DNA of 64,000 nucleotides from Riemerella columbina DSM 16469 (GTDB lineage Bacteria; Bacteroidota; Bacteroidia; Flavobacteriales; Weeksellaceae): NCBI RefSeq assembly GCF_000374405.1, contig NZ_KB894219.1, positions 54 to 64,053 of the forward strand, read 5' to 3'. Shown piece by piece: positions 23,326 to 30,151 of this stretch (position 1 is its first letter; each line of letters starts with the position of its first letter). The notes under the pieces were generated by a model. It saw only the letters and a program-made list of their open reading frames with translations, ran no database searches and was not told where the DNA came from. The position numbers and the translations under genes were made by a program.

Positions 23326-23485
23326 TGTTGTTGTGTTTTAAAATTTCTATTGCTTTGATAATTCCTTTCAAATCCTTTTTCAATCGCTTCTCTTTCTCTT
23401 TGTATTGAGAATTTTCAGGATAGCATTTGATTATTTTTTCTAAATGCTCTTGGTCTTGCTTTAGTAGTTGTATGGCTCTTTCCAT
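23312..23485 (-). CDS. 57-residue coiled-coil protein between ERF and exonuclease
   Basis: ATG at 23485 shares one base with the ERF stop, and the frame runs to TAA inside the next gene's first codons. The product begins MERAIQLLKQDQEHLEKIIK and is an almost uninterrupted charged helix (EKEKRLKKDLKGIIKAIEIL). The tight overlaps on both sides argue that it is translated. It may bridge or regulate the recombination pair; I do not recognise a family. Confidence 0.7.
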   Translation of the reverse strand: MERAIQLLKQDQEHLEKIIKCYPENSQYKEKEKRLKKDLKGIIKAIEILKHNNNGSN

Positions 23486-24165
23486 TATTTCGCTAAGTTT
23501 TCAAGGGTTGATTTGTACTCTTTTTTCATCGCGTAAACCTTTCCGTCTTTGTAAGGCTTACCGTTATATTTTTTAAGTACATTTTGGATTTGTGCTTTTG
23601 TCGCTACTTTTGCCTTCTCAAAGGCTTCTTCACTTAGCCACTCATCAACTTTTTGTCTGTTGTTTTGATTGGTTGTAGAGGTATTTGCAGTAGCAGGTTT
23701 CGCAGGCTTGTCCTCACTTACTTTCTTTCTAAGGTCGTTATCTATATCGTCTTCATCTGTTGGAATATGGAAGTATTTTAGTAGGAAATAACGCTCTGCA
23801 TAGGTAAGTGCTGAACCTAAACCTTTTTCCCAATCATTTTGCCCATTGGCACCAAAAAGGTTTTCGTCCTTTTCGGCCGTTTCCGTGTCTATCCAAGTAA
23901 ATTTCATCATTACTTTAGATAAAATTTCGGATTTAGAGCCATTCCGTGTAGTGTAGTCTTGGCGGTCGTTCTCTATGCTCAAAATCTCTTGTTTTAGAAT
24001 AAGTCCCAAGTCATTCATCAATGGTTTTACAAACTCTAAAACTTTCGTACCAGATACATATTGGTAGCCATAGTTTCCACTTCCAGAAGAAGCGTCTTTA
24101 CCTAAACCGTTTACTTTGGCCTGGATTTGCAATAGTTTTTGGTAGATATTCATTTTAACAGTCAT
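23485..24165 (-). CDS. ERF-family single-strand annealing protein
   Basis: The 226-residue protein carries the ERF pattern: YQKLLQIQAKVNGLGKDASS, then YGYQYVSGTKVLEFVKPLMNDLGLIL, and the conserved GSALTYAERYFLLKYFHIPTDEDD near residues 120-145. A linker leads to a C-terminal helical domain. ERF rings anneal complementary ssDNA in phage recombination. ATG 24165 overlaps the previous gene; ATG 24153 (MNIYQKLLQ) is an alternative start. An RecE-like exonuclease is encoded just downstream. Confidence 0.9.
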   Translation of the reverse strand: MTVKMNIYQKLLQIQAKVNGLGKDASSGSGNYGYQYVSGTKVLEFVKPLMNDLGLILKQEILSIENDRQDYTTRNGSKSEILSKVMMKFTWIDTETAEKDENLFGANGQNDWEKGLGSALTYAERYFLLKYFHIPTDEDDIDNDLRKKVSEDKPAKPATANTSTTNQNNRQKVDEWLSEEAFEKAKVATKAQIQNVLKKYNGKPYKDGKVYAMKKEYKSTLENLAK

Positions 24166-24574
24166 TTAGGATTAATGTGTTCTCTAAGTAGTCTTCAATT
24201 TCTTTCTTCTCGGTTTGAGAAAGTTTGTAATCAATGTGTTCCTCTTTTTCCTCATCCCATTTCTGCACCCAAAGAACATTGACTTCTGGTCTTATCTCTG
24301 TGATGTCTAATTCTTTTTCCTCTGGGTATTCCAGAGTGGCTCTCCTGTGTATTGCTGTCGCATCAAAACCAACTTCTATATCAAGCCCAAAATAGAATTC
24401 GTCCCAGTCCACAAAGTGGTCTTTAATCGTAATGATATGGTCTGTAAATTTTACTGAATTGTAACCATAGATTTGTGAATCTTCGACATGGTCGCTAATA
24501 AATATACCTATTGACATCTTCTCTTCTTTTAGAAATTGTATGGCGGTGTCGTGGGTGGTGACTGTAAGTGTCAT
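24155..24574 (-). CDS. Phage protein of unknown function
   Basis: The 139-residue acidic protein MTLTVTTHDTAIQFLKEEKM continues with alternating strands (SIGIFISDHVEDSQIYGYNS, then HFVDWDEFYFGLDIEVGFDA) and ends in an acidic helix. It has no signal peptide or membrane segment. It overlaps DUF3853 by four bases and ERF by eleven, so is part of the early operon. I know no family for it. Confidence 0.65.
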   Translation of the reverse strand: MTLTVTTHDTAIQFLKEEKMSIGIFISDHVEDSQIYGYNSVKFTDHIITIKDHFVDWDEFYFGLDIEVGFDATAIHRRATLEYPEEKELDITEIRPEVNVLWVQKWDEEKEEHIDYKLSQTEKKEIEDYLENTLILNDC

Positions 24575-24867
24575 AATTCGTTTTGGTTTTTGATAAGTTC
24601 TAATGCCTTTGGTCCGTCGATGATTAATTTTCTTCCATTTTGGATAATCGCATCGTCGATTACTCCCGAGTTTTTAACCTGTTGGGCTTTGGTTTTTCCG
24701 CACCCCATTAACCTCGCTAATCCTGCTAACCCGTAAACCAGATTTTCGCTTGTAAAATCTAATCTTGTGGTTTCTTGTTCAAAGACTACCGAAAACAATT
24801 CTAAAACTTCTTCGCCAGTCATTGTGAGTAATGGTTTTTCAAGTAGATGTTGTGGTACGGTTTTCAT
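24571..24867 (-). CDS. DUF3853 family DNA-binding-like protein
   Basis: The 98-residue protein contains ENLVYGLAGLARLMGCGKTKAQQVKNSGVIDDAIIQNGRKLIIDGPKALELI, the DUF3853 pattern: an excisionase/MerR-like helix-turn-helix with a short wing. Such proteins are common in phages and mobile elements of Bacteroidota and may act as excisionases or early regulators. It lies three genes after the Cro-like regulator on the early transcript. Confidence 0.85.
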   Translation of the reverse strand: MKTVPQHLLEKPLLTMTGEEVLELFSVVFEQETTRLDFTSENLVYGLAGLARLMGCGKTKAQQVKNSGVIDDAIIQNGRKLIIDGPKALELIKNQNEL

Positions 24868-25069
24868 TGCTTTGGAATTTTGAATGATACAATTGCTCTA
24901 TTTGGGCATAGTTTGGAACTTTTTTCGCATAGGCAACCAGCATAAGGTCATCTGCCGTATGGATATTATCGCACTCTTGCAGGGTTTTGTGAATCATATT
25001 TCCTAATCCTGCTTTACCTTTCTGAGAGGTATTGATGTTTGGTTTTGCTAATACTTGGATGTGTGACAT
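24839..25069 (-). CDS. Small early phage protein of unknown function
   Basis: The 76-residue product MSHIQVLAKPNINTSQKGKA continues with GLGNMIHKTLQECDNIHTADDLMLVAYAKKVPNYAQIEQLYHSKF. It overlaps DUF3853 by 29 bases and follows the Cro-like gene by 17. There is no recognisable motif; a helical C-terminal half is likely. Confidence 0.6.
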   Translation of the reverse strand: MSHIQVLAKPNINTSQKGKAGLGNMIHKTLQECDNIHTADDLMLVAYAKKVPNYAQIEQLYHSKFQSNENRTTTST

Positions 25070-25086
25070 TGTTTTGGTTTTTGGTT

Positions 25087-25317
25087 TTATATAGTATCGT
25101 AAATGGCTTGTTTGTCTTCTTCGGGTTCAAAGATTTGCTCTTGGGTTAAGCCTGTAATCTCTTGTAAAATTTTTATATTTTCTAATTGAGTCAATTTTTT
25201 ACTATCATTATCAATCCAGTCTTTAACTGTGAAGTATGACATCTCTGTTTTACTTATTAAAAGCCCTAATTGCTTTGGCTTTAATAAAAATTCTTTTACA
25301 TTTTCTTTTATTTTCAT
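25087..25317 (-). CDS. Cro-like helix-turn-helix regulator
   Basis: The 76-residue protein has a lambda-repressor-like HTH: LKPKQLGLLISKTEMSYFTVKDWIDNDSKKLTQLENIKILQEITGL, with a short acidic tail. It is the first gene of the early operon and diverges from the coiled-coil membrane gene. Its promoter carries an operator, which fits a Cro/antirepressor role in the lysis-lysogeny switch against the S24 repressor at 26987. Confidence 0.8.
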   Translation of the reverse strand: MKIKENVKEFLLKPKQLGLLISKTEMSYFTVKDWIDNDSKKLTQLENIKILQEITGLTQEQIFEPEEDKQAIYDTI

Positions 25318-25354
25318 TTTTAATTAGTATTTTTACTGAGTGATTTTAATAATG

Positions 25355-25387
25355 CAAATATAGAGCAATGTTCTAATATATCAAAAT
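25355..25387 (-). promoter_or_regulatory. Early promoter of the cro-like operon
   Basis: On the minus strand a TTG is followed by exactly 19 nt and then TATATTTG (complement of 25355-25362), an ideal Bacteroidota promoter about 38 nt before the Cro ATG. The operator AGAACATTGCTCT lies in the spacer. Confidence 0.8.
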
Positions 25388-25406
25388 AAAAATAGAACAA
25401 TTTTCT
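25362..25406. promoter_or_regulatory. Pair of repressor operators in the divergent switch region
   Basis: Two related imperfect palindromes, AGAGCAATGTTCT (25362-25374) and AGAACAATTTTCT (25394-25406), have centres 32 bp apart, about three helical turns. The first lies inside the cro promoter spacer. They are probably bound by the S24 repressor and/or the Cro-like protein. Which protein binds is not shown. Confidence 0.6.
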
Positions 25407-25450
25407 ATTTTATTATTTAAAATACTGATAATCAGAAACAAAAATTTAAT

Positions 25451-26770
25451 ATGAGTTTAGGTGATAGTTTTAATCATGATGAATTTCAAAGGCTAAAAAA
25501 GTTTGATTTTGATAAGTATATTGCTGAAAACTATAAAGATGAAGAACTTACAGAGATTTGTTTTGGTAGTTTAGATGCGATTCAGTTTAAAAAAGTCTTG
25601 AATAGGGTGATATCTTGGTTTGATGAAATTATTAAATCCGAGATGTTTTATTTGCTCCCTGAAAATTATATGAATGATAATGAATCTTTTAATATAATTA
25701 ATGAATTAGAGGATCTTATATATAATTTAGATAATGACGATAGGTATAGTGCTTATGAAAGTATTAAAAACATAATCGCCTATACACTCTTATTCGGAGG
25801 GTCGAATAGTAATACCAAAATAACCATTAATCATCAGCATGTTTCTGACTTAGAATCCAAGCAAACTCTTATTCAAACGAAATTGGAGGCTAATTTAGTG
25901 GCTTTAGAAAAATTGAAAGAAGAAATAGCTAATCAATCTGTAGCAAGTGAAAAGCTTAATAAAAAAGCAGATAGTCTTTATAATAAGCTTTTAAATAATA
26001 AAGAAACAATCCAAAATGATAAATCAGAAATAGACACAATACTTGCACTTGCTAAGCAAAACTCTAAAGATATTGAAACTACCAAAACTACCATAAACAA
26101 TCATGAAACCCAAATAGCTAAAAATATAAATAAATATGAAAAGGACTTCTCTGAGATAAAATCTCAAAACGAAGATTCTTTAACCAATATGAAGGAAGCA
26201 ATTAGATTGCAAAAAGAAATTTTAGACAAAAAACAAGAAGTAGAGAATTTACTTGGTGCAGCAGCAGATGGTTCATTGGGGACTAAATTTGAAGAAAGAA
26301 GAAAATTAATTAGCCATAGTTCTATTGCTTTTCTTGTTTTTGTTCCTATTGTTTTTTGCTTTGCAATATGGTGGACTTTTAAAGTTTACACTACATTCAG
26401 TGTTAATCCACAGGATAGTGGTTTACCTGTTTGGGCTGGAGTATTACTTAATTTTATAAAAGTAGCTCCTGCATGGTGGTTTTTTGTTTGGATGATTGGT
26501 CGTTACAATAATGAACGAAAACTGGAAGAGATTTACGCTTTTAAATCTGCCGTTGCAATGACGATGAGAAACCACGCTGACTTATTAAAAGACGATGACA
26601 ATGGAGATGTTTCTCAAAGAGCTTCTAGACAAATAATGCTTTTAAAATCAGTAGAAAGCATTTACAAAGAACCTTCTATTGATAGTAAAAAAGATAAAGA
26701 ACTTAATATGAAAAAAATGACCAATCTCATAAAACAATTAAAAGAAACCGTGAAAGAGATAAAAAATTAA
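25451..26770 (+). CDS. Coiled-coil membrane protein of unknown function (accessory gene)
   Basis: The 439-residue protein begins with a soluble acidic helical domain (residues 1-125). A long coiled coil follows (about 130-275, with repeated Lys/Glu/Asn heptads such as EKLKEEIANQSVASEKLNKKAD). Two membrane spans come next (SIAFLVFVPIVFCFAIWW around 297-314 and LLNFIKVAPAWWFFVWMIG around 340-358), then a cytoplasmic helical tail. No catalytic motif is visible. It lies between Cro-like and repressor genes, where lysogenic conversion and phage-exclusion genes often lie, and its upstream region holds the switch operators. A sensor/effector of superinfection exclusion is a reasonable guess; it is not a recognised family. 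Confidence 0.75.
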   Translation: MSLGDSFNHDEFQRLKKFDFDKYIAENYKDEELTEICFGSLDAIQFKKVLNRVISWFDEIIKSEMFYLLPENYMNDNESFNIINELEDLIYNLDNDDRYSAYESIKNIIAYTLLFGGSNSNTKITINHQHVSDLESKQTLIQTKLEANLVALEKLKEEIANQSVASEKLNKKADSLYNKLLNNKETIQNDKSEIDTILALAKQNSKDIETTKTTINNHETQIAKNINKYEKDFSEIKSQNEDSLTNMKEAIRLQKEILDKKQEVENLLGAAADGSLGTKFEERRKLISHSSIAFLVFVPIVFCFAIWWTFKVYTTFSVNPQDSGLPVWAGVLLNFIKVAPAWWFFVWMIGRYNNERKLEEIYAFKSAVAMTMRNHADLLKDDDNGDVSQRASRQIMLLKSVESIYKEPSIDSKKDKELNMKKMTNLIKQLKETVKEIKN

Positions 26771-26943
26771 AAATCATTATTTTCAATTTTTCTGTGAATT
26801 AGTTTTGCAAGAAAATATAAACAACCAGACACTATGACAGAGGTAAGTATCATAAGTGATAAATTTACCCATATGTAAAATACATAGTCATAAAATTCAT
26901 ATATAGAAACTGTTATATAGAGGTCTTGTTTCTCCGGTGACAT
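26767..26943 (-). CDS. Small single-span membrane protein
   Basis: ATG 26943 opens MSPEKQDLYITVSIYEFYDY with one hydrophobic span (VFYIWVNLSLMILTSVIVSGCLYFL) and a basic tail RKIENNDF, 58 residues. A much longer frame exists upstream, but its N-terminal part is antisense to the repressor gene, while TATCTTTG (complement of 26979-26986) forms a -7 box 36 nt before this ATG. The stop overlaps the convergent coiled-coil gene by four bases. A small membrane effector of exclusion or toxicity is possible. Confidence 0.55.
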   Translation of the reverse strand: MSPEKQDLYITVSIYEFYDYVFYIWVNLSLMILTSVIVSGCLYFLAKLIHRKIENNDF

Positions 26944-26978
26944 AATTGATAAATTTAGATTGAAATAATTTTTATAAT

Positions 26979-26986
26979 ACAAAGAT
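26979..26986 (-). promoter_or_regulatory. Promoter -7 box of the small membrane protein gene
   Basis: The minus strand reads TATCTTTG, an exact TAnnTTTG match, directly next to the repressor start codon on the other strand. A TTG is present only 14 nt upstream, so spacing is not ideal. Confidence 0.5.
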
Positions 26987-27970
26987 ATGAAAAAAATAGA
27001 ACAAAACTCGGTAAAAACAAGATTAAAAGAGTTTTTGAAATATAAAAAGCTTTCACAAAAAAAGTTTGAGGAAATTTGTGGATTTTCTAATGGATATGTC
27101 AATAGTATGAGAAAATCTATTAAATCTGAAACTTATGATGAGCAAGTAGCCCCTAATTTTCCTGAATTAAATAAAGTTTGGTTATTACTTGGCGAAGGCG
27201 AAATGCTTAAATCTTCTAATGAAGACGATATGAATGAAGAAAATAATACTAATATTTCTAAGCAAAATAAATTAAAAGAAATTTTTAAGATTATAGAAAA
27301 GTATAATGTTAGCAATTATGAAATCTCTAAGAATACAGGAATTTCTGAGGCTGGATTGGGAAGTATAACTAATGGTGAAACTAAAAATCCAAGAGAAATT
27401 ACTGTTAATTCAATATATAACTACTTAGTTGAAAAGTATGAAAGTTTACCACAAGGCGAAATGCTTAAATCTTCGGAAGAAAGCCCTGTAAAAGGTGATG
27501 AAGTAAAGGCAGTGCCTTTTGATAATTATATGATGGTAGAGTATGCAGACTTATCAACCGCAGCAGGATTGCTTGGAGGAGATAACCCTTATGAACTTCC
27601 AGAGACTAAAACAAGGCTTGTCCCTAAAGAATTTGACAGTGGAAAATATCTTGTGGTAACAGTCTATGGGGATTCTATGGACGATGGGACAAGTATATCA
27701 ATTCCACATGGAACAGAAATATTAATTAAGCAAGTTTTTCTATCTCAAAATGAGAAACTGCCTATCAGAAATAATTTATTTGTAATAGTAACCAGTGAGG
27801 GGAATACATTTAAGCAAATTATAGAGCATAATTCAGAAGAGGGATATATTATATGTAGGGCTTATAATAAAAATTATAGTGATTTTAAATTAAGTCTTGA
27901 AAATGTATTGCAAATATTTGTCTTTAGAAAAATAGTGTCATTTAGACCATTTATACCAGAAATAAATTAA
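26987..27970 (+). CDS. S24-family phage repressor with two DNA-binding-like halves
   Basis: The 327-residue protein has a first HTH (VKTRLKEFLKYKKLSQKKFEEIC, then GFSNGYVNSMRKSI), a second HTH-like unit (KLKEIFKIIEKYNVSNYEISKN, then TGISEAGLGSITNG), and a C-terminal S24/LexA-type domain. The latter has the AG cleavage-like site (STAAGLLGGD near residue 190), the serine motif VTVYGDSMDDG near residue 222 and a following lysine. RecA-induced self-cleavage would lift repression on DNA damage. Each N-terminal unit ends with GEMLKSS, encoded by an identical 22-bp repeat, pointing to duplication. It is the main lysogeny regulator candidate. Confidence 0.85.
   Translation: MKKIEQNSVKTRLKEFLKYKKLSQKKFEEICGFSNGYVNSMRKSIKSETYDEQVAPNFPELNKVWLLLGEGEMLKSSNEDDMNEENNTNISKQNKLKEIFKIIEKYNVSNYEISKNTGISEAGLGSITNGETKNPREITVNSIYNYLVEKYESLPQGEMLKSSEESPVKGDEVKAVPFDNYMMVEYADLSTAAGLLGGDNPYELPETKTRLVPKEFDSGKYLVVTVYGDSMDDGTSISIPHGTEILIKQVFLSQNEKLPIRNNLFVIVTSEGNTFKQIIEHNSEEGYIICRAYNKNYSDFKLSLENVLQIFVFRKIVSFRPFIPEIN
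27195..27474 (+). repeat. 22-bp direct repeat flanking the second HTH unit of the repressor
   Basis: Identical 22-base copies beginning AAGGCGAAATGCTT lie at 27195-27216 and 27453-27474, 258 bp (86 codons) apart and in the same frame. Homologous exchange between them would remove or add the intervening HTH-like unit without breaking the frame. Confidence 0.9.
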
Positions 27971-27982
27971 AAATTTAAAAAT

Positions 27983-28366
27983 ATGAAAACAAAATTATTT
28001 TTATTAATGATGTTTATTATTCCATTATTGGGATTTTCACAGAAAAAAATTGAAACAGTAAAACTATCTAATGGCAATACTGTTACATTATTTGATGATA
28101 ATACTTGGAAGTATGAAACAACAGATGTACAAGTCTATGGTTTTTCGTCTTCTATATCAAAGTCAAATAGTGGTTATACTAATAAGAGTTATAGTAACAA
28201 CAAAAGTTTACCTGCAAAAACTAAGAATAGAAAATATAAGACAAATAGTCGTTTAAAGTCTTATTCTTCATCTTCATACTCAGGATACTGTGGCACACCA
28301 ACTAAAAAAGGGGGAGCGTGTTCTCGGAGAGTTTCGGGAGGAGGTAGATGTTGGCAACATAGATAA
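27983..28366 (+). CDS. Secreted protein with C-terminal Cys/His motif (lysogenic conversion candidate)
   Basis: The 127-residue protein has a clear signal peptide (MKTKLFLLMMFIIPLLGFSQ) and a short KIETVKLSNGNTVTLFDDNTWKYE segment common in Bacteroidota exported proteins. A Ser/Asn/Tyr-rich linker leads to a C-terminal YCGTPTKKGGACSRRVSGGGRCWQH, a compact Cys/His motif that may bind zinc. It follows the repressor by 12 bp on the same strand, so it is probably expressed in the lysogen and may alter the host surface. Confidence 0.75.
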   Translation: MKTKLFLLMMFIIPLLGFSQKKIETVKLSNGNTVTLFDDNTWKYETTDVQVYGFSSSISKSNSGYTNKSYSNNKSLPAKTKNRKYKTNSRLKSYSSSSYSGYCGTPTKKGGACSRRVSGGGRCWQHR

Positions 28367-28419
28367 CAAGCACTGGAATAGAGCAAAAGATTTTTTATAA
28401 ATAAACTTAAAATCTACCA

Positions 28420-29280
28420 ATGGCAAAAACAAACAAAATAGAAGTTAGTGATAAAATTATAGCAATAACTTCGCATAATAATGATGATTATATTTGTCTA
28501 ACAGATATGGTTCGTGGAGAAGAAGGCAATGACCATATAAGGAACTGGATGAGAAATCGGAATACAGTCGAATTTCTTGGTATATGGGAACAGTTGTATA
28601 ATCCAAATTTTAAAGGTGTCGAATTCGACACCTTTAAAAAAGAAGCAGGGCTGAACTCTTTTAATTTGACACCACGAAAGTGGATAGAAGCCACTAATGC
28701 TATAGGAATTATCTCAAAAAGTGGTAGAAACGGAGGAACTTATGCTCATAAAGATATTGCATTTGAATTTGGTGCTTGGATTAGTCCCATGTTTAAACTT
28801 CTTTTAATAAAAGAATTTCAAAGATTAAAAGAAATAGAATCTAATGAGTATAATCTGGAATGGAATGTCAAAAGAATATTAAGCAAAATAAACTACCATA
28901 TTCAGACAGACGCCGTAAAAAAACATCTCATCCCTAAGTCAAAATTTACAGTAAATAAACAATGGATTGAGTATGCAGAGGAAGCCGATTTGTTAAATAT
29001 GGCATTGTTCGGTTGTACAGCAAAACAATGGAAAGAGGTAAATCCTCAGCTTACCTTAGAAGGGAAAAATATGAGAGACTTTGCAAGTATCAATGAGCTT
29101 GCCGTATTATCGAATCTTGAGTCCTTAAACTCCGAACTAATAAAAGCAAACATAGACAAGGAAACAAGGTTTAATAAATTGAAAGAAACCGCTAAACAAC
29201 AGTTAGCCATATTAGATAAAACAGATATACTTAAATCCGTAAAAAAAATATCAGATACAACTTATTTAAATGAAAAATAA
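28420..29280 (+). CDS. KilA-N domain protein
   Basis: The 286-residue protein has an N-terminal KilA-N domain: DYICLTDMVRGEEGNDHIRNWMRNRNTVEFLGIWEQL, then GLNSFNLTPRKWIEATNAIGIISKSGRNGGTYAHKDIAFEFGAWISPMFKLLLIKEFQRL. A C-terminal helical region with WIEYAEEADLLNMALFGCTAKQWK and coiled coil follows. KilA-N proteins bind DNA and act in phage or chromosomal regulation; many are antirepressors. A 32-bp perfect palindrome lies in the coding sequence at 28608-28639. It is placed among lysogeny genes upstream of the integrase. Confidence 0.85.
   Translation: MAKTNKIEVSDKIIAITSHNNDDYICLTDMVRGEEGNDHIRNWMRNRNTVEFLGIWEQLYNPNFKGVEFDTFKKEAGLNSFNLTPRKWIEATNAIGIISKSGRNGGTYAHKDIAFEFGAWISPMFKLLLIKEFQRLKEIESNEYNLEWNVKRILSKINYHIQTDAVKKHLIPKSKFTVNKQWIEYAEEADLLNMALFGCTAKQWKEVNPQLTLEGKNMRDFASINELAVLSNLESLNSELIKANIDKETRFNKLKETAKQQLAILDKTDILKSVKKISDTTYLNEK
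28608..28639. repeat. 32-bp perfect palindrome inside the KilA-N gene
   Basis: TTTTAAAGGTGTC, GAATTC and GACACCTTTAAAA form a perfect inverted repeat with no central mismatch. It encodes NFKGVEFDTFK without disturbing the frame. Such a palindrome is rare by chance and could be a protein-binding site, hairpin or cleavage site. Confidence 0.9.
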
Positions 29281-29327
29281 AAACGAGTTATAAGAAAAAT
29301 AGTATAAAGCTATTAAAAATTAAAATT

Positions 29328-29852
29328 ATGAAAAAATTATTATTAACGATTATGCTTTCCATAATACCAATCTTATGTTTTTCGCAAAAAAAGAAATTGG
29401 CATCTAACAATGTAAAAGAATACAGAGAATATCTAGCAAAATCTGAAGGTTTAGGAAAGGCTCTTTATGATGTTATTTCTAAATTCAAAATGGGAAGTAT
29501 ATTTGATAAATCAGCTATTGACGAAGAACCATCCGTAGATTATAATAAAAAAATGGATGCTTATAAATATGTATATAAACTTGATGAATGTAATATAATT
29601 TTCTATGTAAAAAATGGAAAAATTATTGAAAAAATAATGATAGTTTTTGACCTAACAAATTATCAAGAACTGGTAAACTATTTAGATCTTAGAAATAAAG
29701 AATTTACTACTGAAAAAGGATTTAAAATTAACGACGATGAATATTTAATCATTTCTAAATCTCGTAAAAATGATTACGACAGTTATTCATTTGATTTTAC
29801 TGGTCTGGAATATCACAACCTATTAGATTATCTTATAAGCAAAGAAAAATAA
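29328..29852 (+). CDS. Secreted protein of unknown function (lysogenic conversion candidate)
   Basis: The 174-residue protein has a signal peptide (MKKLLLTIMLSIIPILCFSQ) and a mature part with NVKEYREYLAKSEGLGKALYDVI and a beta/alpha pattern (CNIIFYVKNGKIIEKIMIVFD). No lipobox or known domain is seen. It lies between KilA-N and a small HTH-like gene, all plus strand, and is the second secreted protein in this accessory block. Confidence 0.7.
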   Translation: MKKLLLTIMLSIIPILCFSQKKKLASNNVKEYREYLAKSEGLGKALYDVISKFKMGSIFDKSAIDEEPSVDYNKKMDAYKYVYKLDECNIIFYVKNGKIIEKIMIVFDLTNYQELVNYLDLRNKEFTTEKGFKINDDEYLIISKSRKNDYDSYSFDFTGLEYHNLLDYLISKEK

Positions 29853-29857
29853 CTACA

Positions 29858-30151
29858 ATGCCTAAAAAAGATTATCCTATCGTCCGTCGTTTTTTTGTGG
29901 CTATAGAGCATTACCTCCTCACTAGCGAGATTAACGAGTTTAAAGCCTTTTGTCTTAAATATGATTTGCCAAGAGCAAATATTTTAAGAATTAGAAAAGA
30001 ACCATACAGAAAATTTCACCCAGAGTGGCTAGCGGTAATGGCTAAACTCGGCTATTCAGCACATTGGCTACTTACAGGCGAGGGAGAAATGAAGCCAAAA
30101 AAGCAAACAGTAATAAAAAAGAAAAAATTAGAGCAAAAAGAAAATGCTTAA
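29858..30151 (+). CDS. Small helix-turn-helix-like protein preceding the integrase
   Basis: The 97-residue basic protein begins MPKKDYPIVRRFFVAIEHYL and has a repressor-like end, HPEWLAVMAKLGYSAHWLLTGEGEMKPKKQ, reminiscent of the C-terminus of small phage XRE-type regulators ('WLLTGEG'). It overlaps the integrase start by eight bases, so the two are probably translated together. It may be a directionality factor or a partial repressor. Confidence 0.65.
   Translation: MPKKDYPIVRRFFVAIEHYLLTSEINEFKAFCLKYDLPRANILRIRKEPYRKFHPEWLAVMAKLGYSAHWLLTGEGEMKPKKQTVIKKKKLEQKENA

Noticed and set aside
26944-27102. Upstream extension of the small membrane protein ORF to 111 residues
   Set aside because: The extra N-terminal 53 codons are entirely antisense to the repressor's first HTH, and a -7 box lies downstream of that start; ATG 26943 is preferred.
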